DNA from: Lichenostomus cassidix
Lineage: Eukaryota; Chordata; Aves; Passeriformes; Meliphagidae
Assembly (NCBI GenBank): GCA_008360975.2
Contig: CM039199.1
Location: 4,480,530-4,544,529, forward strand
DNA: 64,000 nucleotides
Direction: 5' to 3'
Positions 1 through 14,240 of the stretch are shown in pieces. The stretch's first letter is position 1; each line of letters starts with the position of its first letter. The notes beneath the pieces are model-generated. The model was given only the letters and a program-made list of their open reading frames with translations. It did not search any database and was not told the DNA's origin. Made by a program: the position numbers and the translations under genes.

Positions 1-3000
1 CATTCTGCACAACTAAATTATCTCCTGCATGCCCAGATTTGTTCCATTTCTGGTTTACGTACTGGAGGCTCAATCCTACCCCAACACTGGGCTCTGTTTC
101 CAGGCTTTTCAGAGGATGAGGCATCCCAAGGATTTGGAGGGTAAGATAGTGGGTGTATATTAGGGTTCAATTGAGGACACACTGCTGTGCATCTTGGAAA
201 GGAATGAGAGACTTGCGTGAACACTGTAAATTAGAAAACAAAAGCACTTGTTCATAATTTATTGAATTTTAAGGCTTACGTAAAATTTTATGATTTCTGA
301 TATGTCAGCTCTAAAAGCACCTTTTGCAGGATTCTGCAGCAACACAGACTACAAATGGTCCCTATTTGAGCTGTTTGCAAAGTTATTATAAAACAAGAGG
401 TGAGAGATGCAGGCTAGACTGTGGAGAGACCTTCCTAGGATTCATTTTAGGGGTGAGCTGCATGCACAGCGAGGAGGTGTTGCATAAAGCTGAAATGACA
501 TTGCTCACATTAGCCTCAGCGCTTAGATTCAAACATGTATTAACCTGGGAAATAATACAAATGCCATTTGAAAGCCTATTCTTATAACATTTCTGACCCA
601 CTTCAGACTCCTTTCGGTAATCTGGGAAGGGACCTTTGTTCCCATGGCAGCCCATAATTTCCTGACTGAAACAGTTCGGCTGAGCTCTGAATGACAGAGT
701 CAGGCATTTGGATGCTTATCTTGCTTCCAAGTGTTCCGAGGTTCCTCATTTCTCACTTATTGCACAATGCCCCAATCTCGCTGGGAAGGTGAGAACTGGA
801 TCAGAAAGAAAATATAATTGCTTTTTTTTATTAGCTTATGATACAGTCCCGCCCTTCTGTGTTGCCAGCTTACCGAGTTATTCACAAATGATGATATACA
901 TAGAGGGAATTATATAATTATCAGCCTATAATTACAGGTATATAGATATATACATCCCCCTGGAGGAGAGCTGGGCTTGGCACATACCTGCTTGTAACGC
1001 TGAGTCTTTAGGGAATTCATGCCCATTTTAAGTAGAAGATTATTTATTTATCAAATGCTTGAGACATTTTATGAAAAACGAACCCAAAAGAATCCTTTGA
1101 TTCTTTTTAATAAAGTTCATAAAGTAAGTAACTGAACAGATCCAGGCATGCAGGAGCAAACTCTCTTGTGCAGAGCGAAAGCAGAGACGTTTCTCAATCG
1201 AGGTAAATTATTGGTAGCACAGCATTGGCAGTCAATGAAGAGTTTGCAGCAGCAATGCTGATTTGTTGAGGGAAGGGAAGATGCCAGTCTTGGCACAGTG
1301 ATCAGAAGCCAACACTGAGAAAGCCAAGTCAGTGCTGTATCCCCACAGACGCCTCCTTTTTTTCTTTTCCTTCTTTTTTTTTTTTTCTGAAAGCTTTAGA
1401 CAAAATTAGTTTATCTTATGATGCTGCTTTAATGCTGTAACCATAGATAAACCCTATTGCCTTCCCACTCTGTTTCAATGCCTCATTTTGTCATCGGGGC
1501 AGATAGTGATTCTCAGCTGATATAAATCAGCAAAGCTCCACTGATTTTTAACAAAGCTGTGCCAGCTTCTGCGAGCTGAGGGTCTGCCTGGATATTTCTC
1601 TAGCTGGAAAGCAAAGAATCCAGCAGGCAAAGCTGATGTAAGTTGGATATTTTTTTTGGCTGGTTTTCCTTTGTTCTATCTTGCAAATGCTGCTCTCATT
1701 CATAACTGCTTGGATGCTTTCAAGCCTGTGTGCAAGAGTTATGGGGCCTAATCTGGCTCCTACAATGGTGCAAATCTAGGGTAGCTCCAGTTAAATCAAA
1801 AGCATTACTCAGAGGTATTGCACTGCTGTAAAAGCAGTGTACTTGTGCAGAGCAACTGATCTGTAAATCTCATAATGTGCCCAGGATCCTTCCAAGAGTT
1901 TATTTGCAAACAAACAAACAAAAAGAATCATCGTGGCTAAACAGACTGATTCCAGCCCGAGGAAAACGGACTGAGCCTCTGCCAGAAATAAACTGCAGAC
2001 ACTTGCTAATTACAATTTGTGGCCAGCTTACAAAGTTCAGTAAAGGAGAAAACTACCCCATTCAGATCCTCTCTCCCAGTTTGATGACATCACTCACATC
2101 ATTATGTTGTGATATGCCAGATGGGAAAATTTGAGGTGGGGATGAAGTGAAAATCCTGGTTACACCTTTTCTCCAGGCTATCTGCCTCTCCATCATTTTA
2201 CAACATCACAGAGAGTCTCAGACAGTTTGACTCTGCCATCCCCAGCTGGTTTGGACCAACCAGATAAATGCTGAACCATTAAGAATCGATACATGTTTCC
2301 ACCATTGTGACAGGTTATGCTGCACGTAGCTAACCTTACTTTAATTAGTTTATTTAAGCTCACTAGTACATTTAAATAGAGAGGGAAGGTAGTAGTATAA
2401 ACTCTGTAATTTCTGTTGCCTGGAAAAAAAAAAATAAAAACAGCCCTGCATCAAATGCTTATTGAAACTGAAACATATGTATTAACATATGGCAGAATTT
2501 CACTTACTGTATGTTTTAGTGCAGAGCTGATGAGGAAGGCATCTGTGCTGAGAGCATCTGAATGGAGGCTCAGATAATGAGCTGAGCTCAAAAAATACAC
2601 TCTGAAAGGTTGGGATGTGTCAAAGTGCCCTGCCGTTGATTTGTGTCAGAGCTGAAAGGATACTCTTGAGTCTCCACACAGGTACATGGCTGGGCTTTCC
2701 TTTCTGCTCCAGGGCCCTTTGGAGCCTTCCTTTCCAAGCAATCCCTGCTTTGGGAGTCCTGGACAATTCTAAACCTGGGACAAATGCTTTGACACCAGAA
2801 ATGCTGACACAGCCTCTGCTTGGAGCTCAAGCAAATGCTGTTACAGGATTGCAGTTTAACAGAGAACAGGTTAATTGGAGAGCCAAAGCATCAAGCTCAG
2901 GTCTGGGTTTGAATCTCTCTTCAGGGCAGCAGCTCTCTGGAGCTGGGGTTTGGTTTTGCACTCCCTCAGACAGGCACAGTTGTGAGCACAACCTCTGTCT

Positions 3001-3680
3001 TCAAATGAGACACTGAGGAACGAGAGTGAACTTCCCATGCTGATTCTCACCCCAGACTCCAGAGTTTTACACCAAGCAGGTATTTAGGTTCTGAGATGAA
3101 CACTGTGACTCTGAACCATTTCTCCTGCTCAGAGTGATGGAGGGTTTTGGTAAACTCTGCACAGACTCTCAGAGGCTCTTGCTGCCAACTCCTGATATTA
3201 TTACTGGGCACTACAAAGCCACATTGTTCTGCACCTATTTACTGCAAGTAAGATATGAGGATACCACATGTAATTGCTTCATTGCCTTAAGGGTAGAAGT
3301 CTTTCTTTCTGATTTGACCACAGTAGGACACCTGGATCTCTCAACCACAGCTTACCTGGCTCCTGCAAGATGCTTTCAAAGCACCCAGTTGCTACTCAGT
3401 GACCCAGAAAAAAAAGTTTACCACCTACTCACAAACCCTCATTTTGAAGTACTGTGCCTCTTATTTAATGCAAGGAGTCTTAAGGTTCTTCAGAGTGTGG
3501 GCTGTGTATTAAATGTGTGAACCACTTGTGCACCATTGTGCAAATCACAGCTTTTGATATGAAACTGTACTCCAGGGATAATTCCTTTAAAAAAAAAAAA
3601 AGGATTATTGAGATCAAGGAAAAGTATTTAACAGTTGTACATTGCTTTTCAGGGGAAAATGAAAGCTCCCAGGCATGGAG
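1..3680. other. Upstream flank of CUX1, no gene seen
   Basis: Ordinary AT-leaning, CpG-poor vertebrate DNA. No open frame has convincing coding character, and no exon with flanking splice signals was recognised on either strand. Small landmarks are a T-rich tract around 1370-1386 and a (CAAA)n stretch at about 1907-1924. A neighbouring gene's exon with low coding potential could have been missed. Confidence 0.6.
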
Positions 3681-3771
3681 CTTAGGGACATGGTTCCATG
3701 GCGGGCTTGGTACTGTTGGTTTACACCTGAACTCAAAGTTCTTTTCCAACTTAAATGATTCTGTGATTCTG
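3681..3771 (+). mobile_element. CR1 LINE 3' end fragment
   Basis: The stretch has the wording of the avian CR1 3' terminus in sense orientation: a CTTAGGGACATGG start, a GGCTTGG segment, TCTTTTCCAACTTAAATG, and then the terminal ATTCTGTG-type octamer repeat in about two copies. CR1 elements are usually 5'-truncated, and only about 90 bp remain here, so it is a dead fossil. The internal wording is slightly degraded, which suggests an old insertion. The family call is recognition by eye, not alignment. Confidence 0.85.
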
Positions 3772-6040
3772 CTAAGAAAGAAAATTAGTTGGCATGACTC
3801 AAACTGTCTGTTTTTCTTAAACACCAAAAAAAGTGATGCAGAGAAGTCATCGCTCTGAGTGCATCAAAATTCTGTTTTCTGACAAGGTTTGGATCTGTTG
3901 AATTTCCATTTTTACCTGTACTGAGGGAAATTCTGAAGGTCCTGCCATGAAGAGATTTCAGTTTGTGGCCCTGGAACGGGAATATTTTTTCATACACTTA
4001 CTGAACTCCACCCAGGTACAAACTTCTCCTTCAGAGGAAGGACAGGTTGTCTAATTTGGGGTAAAGCTACACGAGGGATGTCTTGCTCCTGCAGGTGCAA
4101 ATGCCCTGGCTGAAAGTGTAAATGTGCTGTACTCTCTTCAGTTGTTGAAGATGATATTAATCCTCTTCTTCCTCCTCCTCCTCCTGTGCTCAGTCTCTGT
4201 GCTGCAGGTCACCTCCCACAGACATGGCACAGACAGGAGAGACCTGCCTGCTTCTCCACCGCTCTGAGACAAAACCAAGGCAAGTCATTTCAGCTCTTTG
4301 AAGGCAGGTTTGTGCTAAAGACCTGGATTTTATGCTGAAGTGGCTGACACTAATATAATTTGGGGGATAAGGGGTAGCCTTTGGCAGCAGACACTGAGTC
4401 GTGTCATCCTCAGCCAACGCAGGCAGATTTTCCAGAGCTTGTCTCTTAACACCTTGAATAAGCCCCCGACTTAAATCCACCTTGATTAAGAAAAGAGCAA
4501 AATAGATTATGTATGCACAGGAGCACACAAAGTAACATTTAAATGTCTGTTCAGGTATGTAAATAACATTGTGAACAGAGCCTTGGAGTTTTCCTGTCAG
4601 TGAGGCAGAACCCTTTGGCACAGCCTGGACAGTGAGCTTGGCCCTGCTGGGTCCCAACCCACTGCTTCAATCACAAGACTATTCCCCAGTATGGATTTGT
4701 CTATCCCCTATGTCTTTTCCATCATCTCTAAACTTGAGTGACTCCTATGACTAATGTGATTGTAAGTCATAAAACATTAAGTTATGACACAATCAAATCA
4801 AAGCCAAGAAATTCATAGTTAGGGTGTAGGCTACATTCTTAACTCAAAACCAGAAAAGCAGCATTACAGGGTAAACAAAAGGCTGAAGTGTCAGCCCTCA
4901 TTTTTCATTTTTGGGCTCTTATCAGTTTGTATCAATTTAAACCTTTTTTAAATATGTAATTTCTTTGACTTATTTTTTTCCCTCTAGGAACTGAAAATTA
5001 TTCTGCTTTGAGGTCTGGAACCTGCCATACAATAAACACTACTTAATTGGGACATGCTTAATAGGGATGGCCACTTTAATGGGACATCTCCTAGGGAACC
5101 TATTTATGTTAATGAGACTGAATGACAATGACTGTTTCTTAAGTGGGGCAACAAAAAGGAAAAAACTCCACTTAACAGGGATGCACTCAGCTGTTACTAG
5201 TTTGTTAAGTGTTTAACCAGGTGTTAAATAGGTCTAAAATTCTGAGCTTCATCTTTTAATGCAAAACTGGAAAATGAAAACATTTACATCATGATGAAAT
5301 GTGGTGTTATGAGCTGTAGAGTGGTGTTTAGTGTGAAGTAAGGACCAGGCTGTTGAAGACTCCACCAGGGATAGAAGTTCTCTTCTCTGAAGAGCTGAAA
5401 TAACTCTTTTCTCCAAGCATGGAGCTACCTGTAGATTGACTTTGTTCAGAGATTCATGGCAAAAGGCAGCAGTGAACCCCATCTGTTCTACTTGTGAATC
5501 CTATATTTTACCCTCTTACCCCGAAGTCTTTCCATGCTGTAGTTTGAATAAAAAGAGGGAAGCAAAAAAAAAGAAAAAAATTAATTCTCCTGATCCTAAG
5601 GTCCCTAAGAGAAGATGTCTGAAGACTTCCAGGAACCTCCAAAAGCCTGTAAACCGTCTTGAAGGTTATTCTCTCCCTGTAGCTCTTTTGTGTTCTGCTG
5701 TTTCCTCCGTAAATATGGATCCACATTTCAGGGGGGGAACAAGAGACCATGTCAAGAAGCTGTCTGAAAAACAAAAATCCCGTCTTAGACGACAGCTATA
5801 TGAATTTGGGGACTCTCCCAGGCAAACCAAGACATCTGATTATGCCATTGTATCCTGTTTGGCAAAGGAGAGAGTGAAGGGAAGTGATAGACATGAGGGG
5901 CAGATGGAGTTTGCCTAATGTGTCTGTTCTTTTCTTCGCTGCCTTTTCAATTTAAGAATGTAGCAAAATAGCAGCTGCTCATAATTTCATGAATCAAGAA
6001 GTATGTAAATTTCAGCTACAAAATTTGTTGCATAGTTAGA
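3772..6040. other. Upstream flank, no gene seen
   Basis: Nothing here looks genic. There is a CTTCCTCC pyrimidine run near 4160-4185 and an A-rich run at about 5567-5580. A 160-codon plus-strand open frame (5436-5918) crosses the A-rich run, which supplies its lysine-rich stretch. It matches no family I know and is discussed under rejected items. Confidence 0.55.
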
Positions 6041-6056
6041 CACACACACACACACA
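6041..6056. repeat. (CA)8 microsatellite
   Basis: Eight uninterrupted CA units run directly into an A-rich, purine-rich stretch. Confidence 0.95.
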
Positions 6057-9000
6057 AAAAGAAGGGGGAAAAAAAAGGAAAAAGATCTTGCTTGCATCTA
6101 CAACTTTCTTAATCTGGCATGCAAATTTAGCTTTCAGGCCTGGTTTGCCTCTCATTTAGGAGTGAACCCGAGTGGCTCAATCGATTTCGCTGCCGTCATG
6201 TAGGATAATGCTGCGGGATAATGGTGAGCCTGGCATGAAAAGCTCCTTTCGTGCCCCTGAGCTACCACGGGGGGTTTGTGCTCTACCTCTGCTGCTGGGC
6301 TGCAGGTGGAGGGAAGGAGGAAAAGGGCTGTGGTGGGAATGTTTCCCCCAGAAGCTACCTGAGGATGCTGAGCAGCACCACAGACCGAGATGGAAATCAC
6401 TGTCCTCACGTTTCAGTCCCTAACAGCCCCCAGATTAAAAGATGGAAAAAGTGACTGGGAATGGATCATCCACATGTATGAAACATTGCTCAGGAGGGGC
6501 TGAGCTCGGGGCCTCCACACACCATACAGCTGGTTCTAGTTTTCAGACAAGATTTACTAAACACATGTAAACCGTGCGTATCTGTTTGAATACTTTTTGT
6601 GCAAATAACTTCCTCTGTGGTCAAGCTGTTCCTCTCAGATCCAGGCTACAGATCTGTGCTTTATACTCACCACTTTTTTACCCTTGGATTTCCACCAGTA
6701 TCAGTTCACACTCGGAGTATGAAACTGTGAAGGAGGGAGCTGAGCTTGGCAGCAAGAGTCAGGAGAATTTACAGCGCAGAACACTGAGCAAAACTCACTG
6801 CAAAGGGCAGGAATCATCCCTGGCTGTGGGACAGATCCTGAGCAGCTGGAAACAGCCACACGACTGCACGTTCCACAGGAGCTGCAAGCATTTATATCAC
6901 TTGGCCCAACAGCCCCTTGCAGAGATGCAACATTTCACCAGCTCTGGTGGGGTTCCTCCTGATTTATACCCCCTGAGCGAGCAAGCAGAGCCAGGGTCTT
7001 TCTTCACCAATTAAAAGTGCCCCACAATTTTATCTGCCAAGTGTCATGAGTTCCAACTTTAAACACAAAGCAACAGCTGAAACCGGGTATGAAGAAGCAG
7101 GAGGGCAGAGTTTTATGATCGATGTTTTATTGGAATCATATAAAAAAGAAAAGCATTTCACATATTTCACGGAGGTATTTTATGTGCAAATTTAATATGA
7201 ATCCTCTTCTTGTTAAACTCTTACGTGATCTATGTACTTCAGTATATAAAACACACTATGGGACAACTATGAACAAGTTTATTAAAACAACTTGGGCTCC
7301 CGTTGACATCACCAACCGCACAAGTGCTTGCTCAGGGTTGTTGTGATCTTATCAGCCTCTCCTTATATTCCAGGTTACCTACTCGCTCCTTTTCCCTATA
7401 TATCTTTCATTGTTACAAGAATTCGACTCCTGGGCAGATCTCACAGATAAATCTGCTTGTCTGTTTGGGGAATATGGCTCTAGTTCTAATTTTGCAGACT
7501 TCGTTCAGGCAATACTCCCTCTGACTGCAGGGATTTTTGCCTGAGTAATCCTTTCAGAATTGGACTCTCCGTGATTTTCATTTACTTAACAACTTGGCAT
7601 TACATCTGTAAAATATTAGCCCAGTCATGTAAAATATCAAATTCGATTTTTATGCATTTATCTGTTCTATATAGGAAGCTTGATAGTCAGCTCTGTTACA
7701 CTGCATTATTGCAATTCCAGGCATTCTGTGTCATTTCACATTTATTCTGATGAGGCAAGAGAACCAAGGAGTGAAACTGATAGATCAAATTTGGTAGCCC
7801 ATGTATGTGAAAGTCTGAAACTTTAAACAAAATTTAAAATCAATTCCCACTTTCAGATAAACCAGATAAGTGCTTTCCTACCAATCACAAATAAAGAAGA
7901 GCATACGCAAAAAAGCTAAACTGAAACAATCAACAGAATAATAAGCTATTAAAAAGGAAAAAGCAGATCAAAATAAATAGCCAAACTGCAAATGTAGTCT
8001 CTAAAAATCCTTGAAAAGGACAAATAAGCAATTGTTTCTTTTCTGTGTGACAGTTGCAGTCTGAAAAGTAAAAAATCACTCCTTCATACATGTTCATAAA
8101 CTGCATTTATAAACACTTCACATAACTAAATTATATTTGTTTCCTCCAGGTTGGCTGCCCTTGAACATTTTTTCTCCTCCTTGCAGTTTTTAATTTTTTA
8201 TATAATCCCTCCATGAAAGCAGGTCTTATGCCCATGGCCCTGCTTCAGCAGCCAGCCCCACACAGCAGCCACTTAAGAACACATTAAACTGAAGTTTTGT
8301 GTGTGCTTTGGTACTTTTAAAAACTGGATTTTTGGAGACAACCCACCAGTGCGTTATTCTTACATCTTAAACCCATTTGCTTCCCTTTATGAATGCTTTC
8401 AATTTGTTTTACTCTTGTTGGGCCGAATCCAGCTTGTTATTTACAGAAAGAACACAACAAGATTAATAGGATGTGGTCTGCACTAGCCTACACCCCTGGA
8501 AATTCATAGTGATCCCATCAATTCTGGATAATTTCTTTGGATTCATAGCAGGTTAAAGCCCCAATCCAGGATAATGCCAAGCAGATGCAGACAAGGGCCA
8601 GCACATAAATGTGGAGAATCATGGCCAGAATAAAATTGGATCTCTTTATTCCAAATAAGAAGGTAATGTTTAGTTACAAAAAATTACATGGACTTTTTTT
8701 TTTCTTCACTGTTTGATAATCTGTCACCATCTGGACACCAAATAGGAAATGATGCAACACCGGGGGGAAAAAAACCAATTTATTTCATACATGTTACTAA
8801 AGAAATACTGGATTGATGTGCTACTCCAAGCACTTTAGCTCACTCGTGTGTCACAACAGGCACAGGTATGCTCTCTTCAAACAGGAGGTTCTTCACGCTA
8901 AAATATTTCCTGTGGGATACAGCATCAGTTTTGCCAGCGTATGGCAGCTGCAGTGAACTCAGGGCTTCCTCTGAGGGTGTCTATTTTCTCCCTTTCTGCA

Positions 9001-11990
9001 TTAATCCAGAATTACTGTTTCTCCTTCCCCAGCATTCGCATGCAACCACCCCAAACACAGTTGTGTTTGCAGGAAATCACAGTTGTGCTAAGTCAGTCAC
9101 AGTCTTTGTGTTTCTAAGAAAAGCTGTGCTTCCCAAAATGAAACCTCACCCTCATTATTGGAGGACAAACCCCCTCAGACACCCAAAACACCACAGATCA
9201 CAACACAGGTGCCTGTGGGCAACCCACTGAGAGGTGTGACCACTACTGGGGGGGACAAGGGGACAGGAAAGCCCAGTTGGAGGAAAGGAGCAGAGGGATG
9301 TCCTCTTCTTCCTCCCACGTGAAGTGTTTGTGATTGGAAAGTGAAAGAAAAACCTTTCTTCTCTTTCCTTTGCCAAAGCAGTTCAGCTCTGCACTCCCCC
9401 GCTCGTCTGGAAGGGAAGGAAAGGGGAACTGGAGGTGAGGGAGCAGCTCTGAGCTGCTTTATTTCCACATTTCCCTCTGTCTCCTCCTTGCCGTTCCCCT
9501 GCCCTGCAACCTGAGAGGTGCAGCACCCAACAGGCACCACGAGATTTTGATCTGCCAGTGATGCTGTACAGAATGGAGAAACTGAGGGATGATCCAGGGA
9601 GTTGTTTCATGTCACGAAGAGCCCTGTGACAGCAGCCTGTCCCCAGCCACAGCCACTGAACAGCTCTCCTGCCACAGGGACAGTGGCACAAACAAATAGA
9701 ATAAGCCCAGGTGAGGTTCAGAACACAAAAAGGCATTTAGACTCATAATGCAGGTTTCAGCTCCTTATTCTGAAGTAATATGTGGAATAACAGACCTGAA
9801 GATTCAGCAGAAACTGGGAGAAATACCTGGCTGGGTCAGAGTTAGCGGAGGGGAAAACACAGCCAAAATGGACCTGGGCAAGGAGGGACATGGCAAGAAC
9901 AAGAAGCTGAAGTGAGGAAGTGGCTGCATGAAGTGGGTGAGGGTTCATGATAGCAATAGCAAGTTAAATACCACAAAAAAAAAAAAGGATGTGCAAAGGC
10001 CAAACCCCAAACCCTTAAGAGAAACCAATAAAAGGTAAAAAACATGAAAGTTTTCCAGTGAGAAAAAAGATGGGAATTTTTCCTGGGAACGTAACCTACT
10101 AACTTGTCTTCTGATCCCTTTAAAGGACAGAAAAGATAAATTCCCAAATCAAGAGCAGCCTAAATCAGAGAGAAGAGTGGTTGGTGGAGCATGAGGCCAG
10201 AGAAGGACTCCATGTGCCTCCCATCCAGCAAAATCCTGGCTCTGATGCCATGCTGTGCATGGGATACAGGATGAGAAGGCAAGGACAGTGCTGACAAATT
10301 AAAACTGCTGTGAACCAGACCCTGAGATAACTCCAGCCTCAGGGAGTGGATAACCTAACAGATCCTTTCCTCCTCTAATTCTTGCTGCTGTTCCAGATGC
10401 TGGCCAAAACACAACCATGCACCTGGATTGAACACACCAAGAGAAAAGCAGCTATTTGAGAGAAATATTGTCGGTGGAACTCTTTTGGGGTCTTCAGTAA
10501 CTCCTGCTGTACATGGCAGAGACACCACTGCAGTGTCACCCCATGTTGGTGTTGGTTAATCCACAAATCCTCAAGGAAGATCAGTTGTGGGTCATGCTGG
10601 ATCCTCATAAACATCTTCAGAGTTCAACAGCAACCACACCACGCAAATTTACTCTGTGAGAATTGTGGCTGTTTTCCCTGCCCTCTGTGAGAATTGCTTT
10701 CTTCTCCTCCACCTCCCAGAGTGTATCTGTGGCTGTGCAGTGCTCACAGGATAACAGAAATCACAGGATTTTGTGCTTGGATCATGTTTGCTGCCATCTA
10801 CATGATTTCTGCTAAAACTTTCCTAATTTACCAAAGAATTGCCATGTTGGTTGAGAACAGGAGTCCATCCAGCTGAGTGACCACAGCTGGACACCCAGGT
10901 GATTTTATGCAGCCACTTGGGATATTTCTCCCAGCTATTCTCTGTTTCCAACCATTTCCTGCTCAGGCCCTTTCCTGAGCTTCTACATGTCACAGAGTCC
11001 ACATCACTGGCCAAATCCTCAGGCAATTTATGTGCTGCAAAACCTCTGGCTACTACCAGAGATATAAATCAAGCAGAATTAGAGTCATTGACAATAACCG
11101 GGGAAAAAAAATCCGTGATTTGGAAGACATATATGAGTTTTGATGTTAATTTGGACTAAATCTCCCAGGAACATAAATTATCTGTCTGTTTGGCTGTCTC
11201 TGTTCTCTGCCATCCCTACGGAATATTGCTGTGCAATGGCACAGTGCAGTAAAGGATGGATGGATGGAGCACAGATTGCTTTGCTCTCAAATCCAGTTTA
11301 AGAGTGAACAGAAGGGCACTTCCTCAGTGGAGAGGGATGGGATTTGGGAATGAGGAGCTCCTTTCCAGCAGGCACATGGAGCCAGGTAGCCAGGGACAAG
11401 AATCAGCTGAAGAAAATGCAGATGTAAGAGCCATGAAGTGAGGAGGGAATGGACCAGACAGGGAGCAGAGAGGGGTACAGAGAAGGCTCTGGAGAAACTC
11501 TTTTAAGGGAAATGACAGAAATTTGGGAGTCAGTTTTGAAGAAAATAAGGAAAAGAAAAAAACATAAGAATCCTTGGAGAAGAGACTCAAAAGTTACAGG
11601 TGCTGGGAGAAGCAGCACCTTATCTTTCAGTGTCCTGGCCAAGAAAATCAGGCAGGTTCATTAAAGCAAAGAGAAGCCTAAGTCCAGTGATCAAAACTGG
11701 ATTCATGGTCCAAAATATCCTCATGAATGCTGCCCAGCGGAGCAGCTGTGCTAAGGAATTGTTCCTAACCAGTTTGGGACCTTTGGAATAAAGGTCCATT
11801 GTCTTCAGTATTCCAGATGATGAGATGTGAAACATTACAAGAGCAATTGCCTGTGATGGCCCAATGTGCAAATATGTTCATTAAAGAGCTGTATCAGTGA
11901 GATTTTATGACATTAACAGGTAACAAATTTTAATGTGATTTTTGCCTAATTCCTAAAAAAGAAATCTGTACAACACACTTACAAGTATTT
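6057..11990. other. Upstream flank, no gene seen
   Basis: Long non-coding stretch. About 7100-8720 is AT-rich with many short A and T tracts. About 9230-9700 is more GC-rich, with local purine/pyrimidine asymmetry that opens frames on both strands without coding character. No splice-bounded exon, RNA gene or repeat family was recognised. Confidence 0.55.
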
Positions 11991-13229
11991 TGGATGTATC
12001 AAGCATTACTAGTTACTGCCATCATTTTCGATTTAAACTTCAAATCCACCGTGCTTCCTTTTTCAGTACTCTACTAGTGCCTGTTGAAAGAAGTTAGCAT
12101 TTACACAGATCAAATCTAACTTTAGAAAACCCTTCCTCAAACGAACAGATGAGAATGAAATAACAGCCCAAGAAAACTTTATTCTAACCATCTTCTTGCC
12201 AGGGTGCGCCCAATTTTCCAAGCTCCCTCTCCCATCACACACAGGTACTTTTCAGCAGCAACACAAAGCACATTATCACTTGCTCCAAGGAGCTCTGTAG
12301 CCTGCAGGATCTTTGCAGAATCCAGCCCGAAGAAATGCAGCACTTTGAGAAAACAGAGCTGTCAAGCAAGATTTCCTTGGGCTTGCTGCCACACAAAATG
12401 GCAAACGAGGGACTTGATCCCGCATGGAAGACAATAGGAATTATAGGTGCTCAGCGTTTGTCTTCCGGCAGAGTTAAGGTTTGTCAGTAATTCCCCAAAT
12501 CAGCCGTACTGCTTTATACTTATTCAAAATTACATAGCTAAAAGCTTTGGTATGTAGCCACAGAGCTTTTATTTCAAATTGGCAATAATGTAACTTCTGC
12601 AAAAAAAAGAGATTACAATAATGTTAAAAATATCATAAAATGTTATTTATATCAGGATACATTTGTTACCCCATATGACAATCATTCATATTTCTTGACA
12701 GATATAAACCTCCGCTTAACACATTAGTATCATAAATATTACCAGATATAACACTGTAATTTAATACCTACCAAATGTATTTTAAAATATTACTCAATTT
12801 AAAACTTTGGATTTTTACCAGATGTGTTTCCAGAAAATGATTCAGGTCAGATGCTTTTTTCTTTTCCCTTTTCAGTGCGCGCATGTTCAAAGCGGAGCGT
12901 TCCTATGTGATTTATTGTGCCATGACTGTGTGCCCCGAACCTAAAACAGCACCACGATACTTCATCCTTGAGGCTTACACACCTGCAGTCCAAACTAACA
13001 AGAGAAAACATCTACATGGCACGGCAGGAGCTTTTGAAATGTCTTTTTGCAGTTGCCTGGACACAGAACAGACTGGTAGAACAGGGAGGCAGCGGAGAAA
13101 GGGTGAAGACAGGAACTCCAGCCTCTTTCATCTAGAAAGGGGGGACCATGGAGAGATTAAAGGAAAGGATTTTGATTAGATCACTGGAATGTGAAATGAT
13201 GCTTCCCAGGATTAAAATCCTATTTTAGA
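11991..13229. other. AT-rich upstream flank, possibly regulatory
   Basis: About 12450-12860 is very AT-rich, with many TAAT-, TTAT- and ATAAA-type words of the kind bound by homeodomain factors. About 12875-13170 becomes more complex and carries scattered CpG. No gene is seen. A distal enhancer is possible from composition and position only; there is no alignment behind it. Confidence 0.3.
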
Positions 13230-14240
13230 GCTACCAAACCGGTTACGGCGTTAGTCAGAATTCGGAGGCTCGCGCGGCTCCATCCCTGCTCCATCCCCGG
13301 CTGTCGCTCCGAGCACCCCAAAACCTCTCCCCTGAGCAAGGGTACCCCGGCTGGGCATCCCAAACCTCCCCAGCATCATCCCAGCGAGGAGCTGCCCTCC
13401 CTCAAAGCATGGCACTTGGGAGGGAAAAGGAGTTTCCTTCTCCAGAGGCATCCCTGGGTCCAGCCCCACAGCAGTCATGTGGAGGCTCTTGGATTTCGGT
13501 CTCGTCGGGCCCCCAGTTTAGATCACTGGCTGGAGGTCTGACATTTTCATCACCAAATGCCATTAGTTTTATTCGCAGCACAGCCAACCAACAATCTGAA
13601 GGTCTGCAGTCGTCGGGCTGATCATTACGTGGAACCCATTAACATAAAACCCGCCATCGCAATTAGTATCTTTGTAAGCAGCAGCCTCAGCAAAAAGTGG
13701 AAATGGAGGCTGAAATGATGGTGTCCTTCCAAAGGAGGCCGGCAGCAGATTGGGAAATAATCTGTGGCAATTGCTCTGCTGCCGTCTCTGCCGTAACTTC
13801 TCCAAAGACAGGCAGAGCCATTTCCAAGCAGTCAGCCCACGGACTTGAGCGAGCACTAAATTCACTCGGTGATCAAACACAATTTGAGAAAAAAAATCTA
13901 CAATCGCTCACTCGGGGGGGAAGAGATATTTTCCTTTTACAGATGAAGTGCAAAACACCCAAAGTAGCTGTATTTGGAAAAATACTGCGCAGCTTATTGA
14001 TTCCAGGGGGGACAGGTACAGACGTTAGGTTTGCCCATTTCCCAGTAAAAACAGGCAATGCTTTCCAGGGGGGCAAGGTATCTGCAGCCTGTTTGTGTAC
14101 CCTGGTTTGTTTTGTGAGGAGATGAGCACGTTAAAATAAATGTTCAGAGCTTTTCAGGAAGGGAACAAGGAAAATGTTCGTATTTATAGCAACATTATTG
14201 TTTTAAACAAAATAAGTTATTTCATCCTTTTAATCTCCGT
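13230..14240. promoter_or_regulatory. CpG-retaining block upstream of CUX1 promoter
   Basis: The sequence is high-complexity and keeps many CpG dinucleotides in the 1 kb before the island, unlike the flank farther upstream. It includes a perfect Grainyhead-like palindrome (AACCGGTT, 13237-13244) and, near 14190-14210, arms TTGTTT and AAACAA flanking a short centre, resembling paired forkhead or SOX half-sites. Open frames across it look like chance. A proximal enhancer or island shore is the inferred role. Confidence 0.35.
13237..13244. promoter_or_regulatory. Grainyhead-like (GRHL) palindromic motif
   Basis: AACCGGTT is the palindromic consensus of the GRHL family. One match is close to chance expectation for a window this size, but CpG depletion makes it rarer, and it lies in the CpG-retaining block 1.8 kb upstream of the CUX1 start. 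Occupancy is unknown. Confidence 0.3.

Noticed and set aside
4190..4657. 155-codon reverse-strand frame
   Set aside because: No recognisable domain or splice context; composition is like the surrounding non-coding DNA.
5436..5918. 160-codon plus-strand frame with a lysine-rich stretch
   Set aside because: Matches no family I recognise, and the Lys run comes from an A-rich tract. A frame this long is plausible by chance among about 128 kb of two-strand sequence. A protein search or RNA-seq would settle it.
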